NCBI RefSeq assembly: GCF_036637135.1
Contig: NZ_JAVWNC010000015.1
Coordinates: 1 to 44,279, forward strand
Direction: 5' to 3'
From: Anaerorhabdus sp036637135
GTDB taxonomy: Bacteria > Bacillota_I > Bacilli_A > Erysipelotrichales > Erysipelotrichaceae
DNA length: 44,279 nucleotides
Below are positions 40,978 to 44,279 of this stretch, piece by piece (the first letter of the stretch is position 1; each line of letters starts with the position of its first letter). The translations under genes were made by a program, and so were the position numbers. A model generated the notes under the pieces. The model worked only from the letters and a program-made list of their open reading frames with translations, ran no database searches and was not told where the DNA came from.

Positions 40978-41567
40978 TATTCAACAACCCCCAATTTCCC
41001 TTTATTCAGAAATAGATTTACACCTAAATCAATTAATCCAATCGCAAGACATACCAAAATAATAATCATTGCACTGATATCTAACACAACTGCACAATAG
41101 AATGCGAGTATCATCGAACCAATATACAATATGCGACGCGTTGCACAAACATTCTTCGCAAGATTTAATACAACATCAAAGATTACTGCTGCAACACCAG
41201 CTCTCATAACTTGTAAAGCTGTTGCAATATAAACGTTAGCCCTAAATTGTTCATAGAAAACTGCGATTATAGAAATAATAAACATCGGAGGTAAAATCGT
41301 TCCTAGTACTGCAACAAACGATCCTAAGATACCTCCCATACGATACCCCAATATTACAGAAGCATTAACTGGAATGGGTCCTGGTGATGATTGTGCAATT
41401 GCAGTAACATCCAGCATTTCATCTTCCTCTAACCAACCTAGTTTTTCTACAAATTCTTTCTTCATTAATGAAACAATGACAAATCCGCCACCAAATGTAC
41501 ATGCACTCAACATAAATGTTGAACAAAACAATTGCCAAAGCATTTTCTTACCTATATTCTTCTTCAT
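40977..41567 (-). CDS. CHR-family (chromate) transporter, half-size subunit
   Basis: A 196-residue CHR domain: FMLSACTFGGGFVIVSLMKKEF, AIAQSSPGPIPVNASVILGYR and LGSFVAVLGTILPPMF correspond one for one to motifs in the partner protein, showing the pair arose by duplication with opposite sequence drift. It is the first gene of the two-gene operon, with SD GGGAGA before ATG 41567. Divergent from a LysR gene, which very likely regulates it. Confidence 0.88.
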   Translation of the reverse strand: MKKNIGKKMLWQLFCSTFMLSACTFGGGFVIVSLMKKEFVEKLGWLEEDEMLDVTAIAQSSPGPIPVNASVILGYRMGGILGSFVAVLGTILPPMFIISIIAVFYEQFRANVYIATALQVMRAGVAAVIFDVVLNLAKNVCATRRILYIGSMILAFYCAVVLDISAMIIILVCLAIGLIDLGVNLFLNKGKLGVVE

Positions 41568-41597
41568 TTTATCTCCCTAAATAACTTAACGGGTTAA

Positions 41598-41637
41598 ATA
41601 TATCATGGGTATATTATAATTTCCAATTATGATATAT
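41598..41637. promoter_or_regulatory. LysR-type box between the CHR pair and the LysR gene
   Basis: ATAATTTCCAATTAT (41616-41630) fits the T-N11-A LysR motif with a perfect 6-bp inverted repeat. Around it lie ATATATCAT (41598-41606) and ATGATATAT (41629-41637), an outer inverted repeat. The whole divergent spacer is about 106 bp. Confidence 0.55.
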
Positions 41638-41673
41638 TATATTATATAAATATTCGTTATATGTGGAGGAATT

Positions 41674-42564
41674 ATGTTAGATACGAAAATTGATACATTC
41701 TTAGCTGTTGCGAAATATGAGAATTATACGAATGCAGCACAATCATTAAATATGACACAACCTGCAGTAACACAACACATTCATAAACTTGAAGACTATT
41801 ATGGTTGTCAATTGGTTGATAGTTCTAAACGATCAATACGACTCACTGAAGCTGGTTTATTGCTTTATGAATACCTAAGTCTTCAACAAGCAAATGAACA
41901 ACAATTTCGAAACTTATTAAGTAAAACAATTCAACCACTACGCATGGGCGCATCGTTGTCTATTGCCGATTATTATCTTTCCAAAATCATCAACAACAAT
42001 ATTTTCCAAGAAAATGAACGTCTCCGTATTTCTGTAGAAAACACCAAAAATCTTCTTCAAAAACTACACACAAATGAACTTGATTGCGCTTGCATTGAAG
42101 GCCTATTCAATCATGAAATGTTTGAAGCATACCCATTAATTGAAGTTCCATTTATTCCTGTAGTCGCATCAAATCATCCCTATGCAAACAAATCAATTAC
42201 TCTTAAGCAATTGCATGAGTTTCCACTTGTACTTAGGGAACCTGAGTCAGGAACAAGAGAGATACTTGAAAATTGGTTGGAGTTTAAAAATGCTCGTTGC
42301 CAATCTTTTAAAGAAATTATTGAACTTGGAAGCTTTACTCTTATTAAAGCAATCGTCGCAAACTCAACAGCTGTTACCTTTCTATATGAAGGTGTAGTTA
42401 AAAATGAAATCGCAAATGGCCAACTAAAAAAACTCCCATTAAAAGAGTTTAATTTACAACATCCATTTTATTTTGTTTTTAGAAAAGGTGATCCGAAAAC
42501 GAAACACCTTTTAGCGTTCTATTCACAACTAAACGATAACTTCAAATCTTTAGATTCTTTATAA
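41674..42564 (+). CDS. LysR-family transcriptional regulator
   Basis: A 296-residue LysR regulator: N-terminal winged helix-turn-helix (FLAVAKYENYTNAAQSLNMTQPAVTQHIHKLE) then a linker helix and the two-lobed effector domain (about 90-290) containing LREPESGTRE, typical of CysL-like members. SD GTGGAGGAA before ATG 41674. Divergent from the CHR pair; autoregulation and effector-dependent activation of that operon are expected. It overlaps the convergent Hpt gene by 6 bp. Confidence 0.92.
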   Translation: MLDTKIDTFLAVAKYENYTNAAQSLNMTQPAVTQHIHKLEDYYGCQLVDSSKRSIRLTEAGLLLYEYLSLQQANEQQFRNLLSKTIQPLRMGASLSIADYYLSKIINNNIFQENERLRISVENTKNLLQKLHTNELDCACIEGLFNHEMFEAYPLIEVPFIPVVASNHPYANKSITLKQLHEFPLVLREPESGTREILENWLEFKNARCQSFKEIIELGSFTLIKAIVANSTAVTFLYEGVVKNEIANGQLKKLPLKEFNLQHPFYFVFRKGDPKTKHLLAFYSQLNDNFKSLDSL

Positions 42565-42909
42565 TAGTTTTTCTAATCTCGTTATGAACTCTGTATATTC
42601 TTTATCAAAATCCTGAATCAGAAAATCTACACCTTCTAGATTATTTTCTTTAAGGTCAACTATGATGAGAGAAATCTTCTCATAATAGGGTATAATACCC
42701 AAATTCGCAAGTACTCCTTTTAATGTGTGTGCTTTGTTGAATGATTCAGTTAAATCATATTTTCCAAATACCTCTATTAACTCTTTTAGGTTCGTATCTT
42801 TTATTAAGTGTCGAAGAAGTGTTCTATAAAAATCTGCATTCCCGTTCAATCGTTTTAGTGCTCCCTCAACATCGCAACCTGTTTCTTTCAAGTAATCCAA
42901 ATAAGTCAT
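42559..42909 (-). CDS. Stand-alone Hpt (histidine phosphotransfer) protein
   Basis: A 116-residue helical protein carrying an Hpt signature, KAHTLKGVLANLGI, with the phosphorylatable His near residue 59. Hpt proteins shuttle phosphate between receiver domains. The start at 42909 comes one base after the stop of the REC-GGDEF-PAS gene, so the two are coupled; upstream codons to 42930 lie within that gene. It implies a multistep phosphorelay feeding the neighbouring receiver domain. Confidence 0.85.
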   Translation of the reverse strand: MTYLDYLKETGCDVEGALKRLNGNADFYRTLLRHLIKDTNLKELIEVFGKYDLTESFNKAHTLKGVLANLGIIPYYEKISLIIVDLKENNLEGVDFLIQDFDKEYTEFITRLEKLL

Positions 42910-42910
42910 T

Positions 42911-44131
42911 TTAATCACTCTCCAATTCAATTATTGTTTGTATCTTGGCACAATTAGATTCACCCCAATGAATCTTTGATGCCATCAAAATAAACTTTCT
43001 CTTCCCAATTCGATAATCTTTATTCAATTCTTTTTCATTTTGTATTCGTTTATTGATTTCTTGAATCGCACTGGATAATCCAAAATGATGGGCTATTTCT
43101 TTTTCATCTATATCATTTTCATCCTTTATAACACTTGCGATTCTCTTATTTGTATAATATACAAAGCCTGTTTCCATATCTGAGATATAAATATAAGCGT
43201 TCAATGCATCCAATAACCATTCTTTTTCTACAGTAGATCCATAACGTGCAAATACATGTTGTCCTTCACTATAGAAACAACTTTTAGATTTACCTAAACG
43301 TTTCGCATTATACAGTGCTTCATCTGCATGAAGGTAAAGTTCACTACGAGATGTCCCATCTTCAGGATAATAAGATATCCCAATTGAACATGATGGTAGT
43401 TCTCCTTCATATTGTGACATTGATTTACTAAATGTATAAATGATACTATCCGCAATTTTCTTTGCTTGTTCCTTACTTTTCATATCTTTTAGAAGGACAA
43501 TAAACTCATCTCCCCCTAATCTTCCTAATGCATGTTCACCATAACAACAATCAATCATGATATTCGTAAATTCAACTAATACCTTATCACCAAAGAAATG
43601 ACCATATACATCATTAACACGCTTAAAATTATCAATATCAATAATCATTAAAGCTGCTGGTTTTTTAATATCAATCAAGTATGTTTCAATTTCATGACGA
43701 AAAGCTGCGCGGTTAAGTAATCCAGTAAGTCCATCAGTTCTACCTGCACGAATAGCGCGTGTTAATTCCAATGTATTTTTAATTCTTTTTCTTATTATTG
43801 TTGAATTGTAAGGTTTCTCTAGAAAATCGATAGCTCCCGCTTCAATAATTCTTTCCTCAACATCCTTCGACTCAATACCCGTCATCGCAATGACTGGTAT
43901 TTCTTGATATTCCTTAATTTTCTTAAAACTATCAAGGAATTCATAACCATCCATTACTGGCATAACAATATCAAGTAGAATTGCTTTTATATCATTATAG
44001 TTTTCTTCAAGGATAGTAAGCGCTTCTTGCCCATTACTGGCTTGAAGATAATTATACTCATCTGTTAGGCATTCGATTAGGATTTTACGGTTAATTTCGA
44101 CATCTTCAATGATTAAGATTATATCTTTCAT
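42911..44131 (-). CDS. Response regulator with GGDEF and C-terminal PAS-like domain
   Basis: A 406-residue protein. The receiver domain (about 1-120) has LIIEDVEINRK, AILLDIVMPVMDGY and LEKPYN. The GGDEF domain (about 125-285) carries LGRLGGDEFIVLL, so it is a potential c-di-GMP synthase. The RxxD inhibitory site before it is replaced by YGEH, so product inhibition there is unlikely. The last 110 residues (about 300-406) look like a PAS domain (LLDALNAYIYISDMETGFVY), an unusual position. The start at 44131 follows GGGAGA; codons up to 44164 lack an SD. Confidence 0.85.
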   Translation of the reverse strand: MKDIILIIEDVEINRKILIECLTDEYNYLQASNGQEALTILEENYNDIKAILLDIVMPVMDGYEFLDSFKKIKEYQEIPVIAMTGIESKDVEERIIEAGAIDFLEKPYNSTIIRKRIKNTLELTRAIRAGRTDGLTGLLNRAAFRHEIETYLIDIKKPAALMIIDIDNFKRVNDVYGHFFGDKVLVEFTNIMIDCCYGEHALGRLGGDEFIVLLKDMKSKEQAKKIADSIIYTFSKSMSQYEGELPSCSIGISYYPEDGTSRSELYLHADEALYNAKRLGKSKSCFYSEGQHVFARYGSTVEKEWLLDALNAYIYISDMETGFVYYTNKRIASVIKDENDIDEKEIAHHFGLSSAIQEINKRIQNEKELNKDYRIGKRKFILMASKIHWGESNCAKIQTIIELESD

Positions 44132-44189
44132 AGAGTTCTCCCAAGTAAATCTCATTAACTTCATTATATACCAAGGTGAGACAAATTAA

Positions 44190-44214
44190 AATAGGCACGT
44201 TAGGTGTGCCTATT
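44190..44214 (-). terminator. Terminator of the gene at the right window edge
   Basis: On the minus strand AATAGGCAC, a 7-nt loop, GTGCCTATT, then TTAATTT. The left arm includes the TAG stop of the truncated upstream gene. Confidence 0.65.
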
Positions 44215-44279
44215 CATGTGGTTCAATTGTAGGAAAATGACTTGCATCATCAACAGAATTCAATGATTTTTCATAATAA
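44210..44279 (-). CDS. C-terminal end of a gene cut by the window edge
   Basis: The minus strand is open from the window edge to TAG at 44212-44210, giving the tail YYEKSLNSVDDASHFPTIEPHE. It is too short to identify. A terminator overlaps the stop, as at several other genes in this window, which supports a real coding end. It lies upstream of, and on the same strand as, the REC-GGDEF-PAS gene; a signalling partner is possible but not shown. Confidence 0.5.
   Translation of the reverse strand, partial: YYEKSLNSVDDASHFPTIEPHE

Noticed and set aside
1..44279. CRISPR arrays, insertion sequences, prophage, tRNA or rRNA genes
   Set aside because: No regularly spaced repeats, transposase or integrase motifs, CCA-ended cloverleaf or rRNA-like sequence noticed on either strand.

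Overview
The window is AT-rich (roughly a third G+C by eye), densely coded DNA from a low-GC Gram-positive bacterium (Firmicutes/Bacillota). TGA is used as a stop throughout, so it is not a TGA=Trp mollicute. Strong GGAGG-type Shine-Dalgarno (SD) sites, lipobox lipoproteins, ECF vitamin-transport S components, oxygen-sensitive class III ribonucleotide reductase, THF and cobalamin riboswitches, and a CBS-domain family II pyrophosphatase fit a fermentative, vitamin-scavenging anaerobe. Erysipelotrichia or a neighbouring lineage is my guess; the sequence alone does not prove it. I see no rRNA, tRNA, transposase, phage gene or CRISPR array.

Layout. 1-5072: a truncated lipoprotein gene, a LanFEG/CprABC-type ABC exporter with an extra small membrane protein, and a divergent OmpR-type response regulator and histidine kinase. 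The shared promoter region carries ccttac repeats in 11-bp phase. 5144-8963: a folate ECF S component (FolT) behind a THF riboswitch, a membrane-anchored CapA-like protein lacking its metal ligands, a PHP phosphoesterase, the PLP homeostasis protein YggS and a small membrane protein. 9002-13037: a class I aminotransferase, a second PHP protein, a HAD hydrolase and threonine aldolase. 13036-17655: a B12 block. One cobalamin riboswitch leads an operon of adenosyltransferase-like protein, ECF S component and DUF4430 protein; a second lies directly before nrdDG.

17758-23531: an oppABCDF oligopeptide importer with a near-consensus promoter. 23616-26398: CBS-pyrophosphatase and azlCD. 26391-31000: a run of patatin lipase, dUTPase, M18 aminopeptidase, SEC-C methionine aminopeptidase and nitroreductase. 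31044-33856: a lipoprotein, a polysaccharide deacetylase and a flavodoxin-like protein. 33911-40348: a binding-protein-dependent ABC transporter of the FbpABC/AfuABC type with a YesM/YesN-type two-component pair. The binding protein lacks the iron-binding tandem tyrosines and its promoter has a near-perfect cre site, so a sugar-phosphate or related carbon source is more likely than iron. 40385-42564: paired half-size CHR transporters with a divergent LysR regulator. 42559-44279: an Hpt protein, a REC-GGDEF-PAS protein and a truncated gene.

The most notable points are the internal B12 riboswitch on a class III reductase, the CapA-like pseudoenzyme, the adenosyltransferase-like protein without the usual N-terminal ATP loop, the non-iron AfuABC-like module with its own sensor pair, the 11-bp phased repeats of the peptide-resistance-type module, and a stable UACG hairpin placed between SD and start of the M18 peptidase gene.
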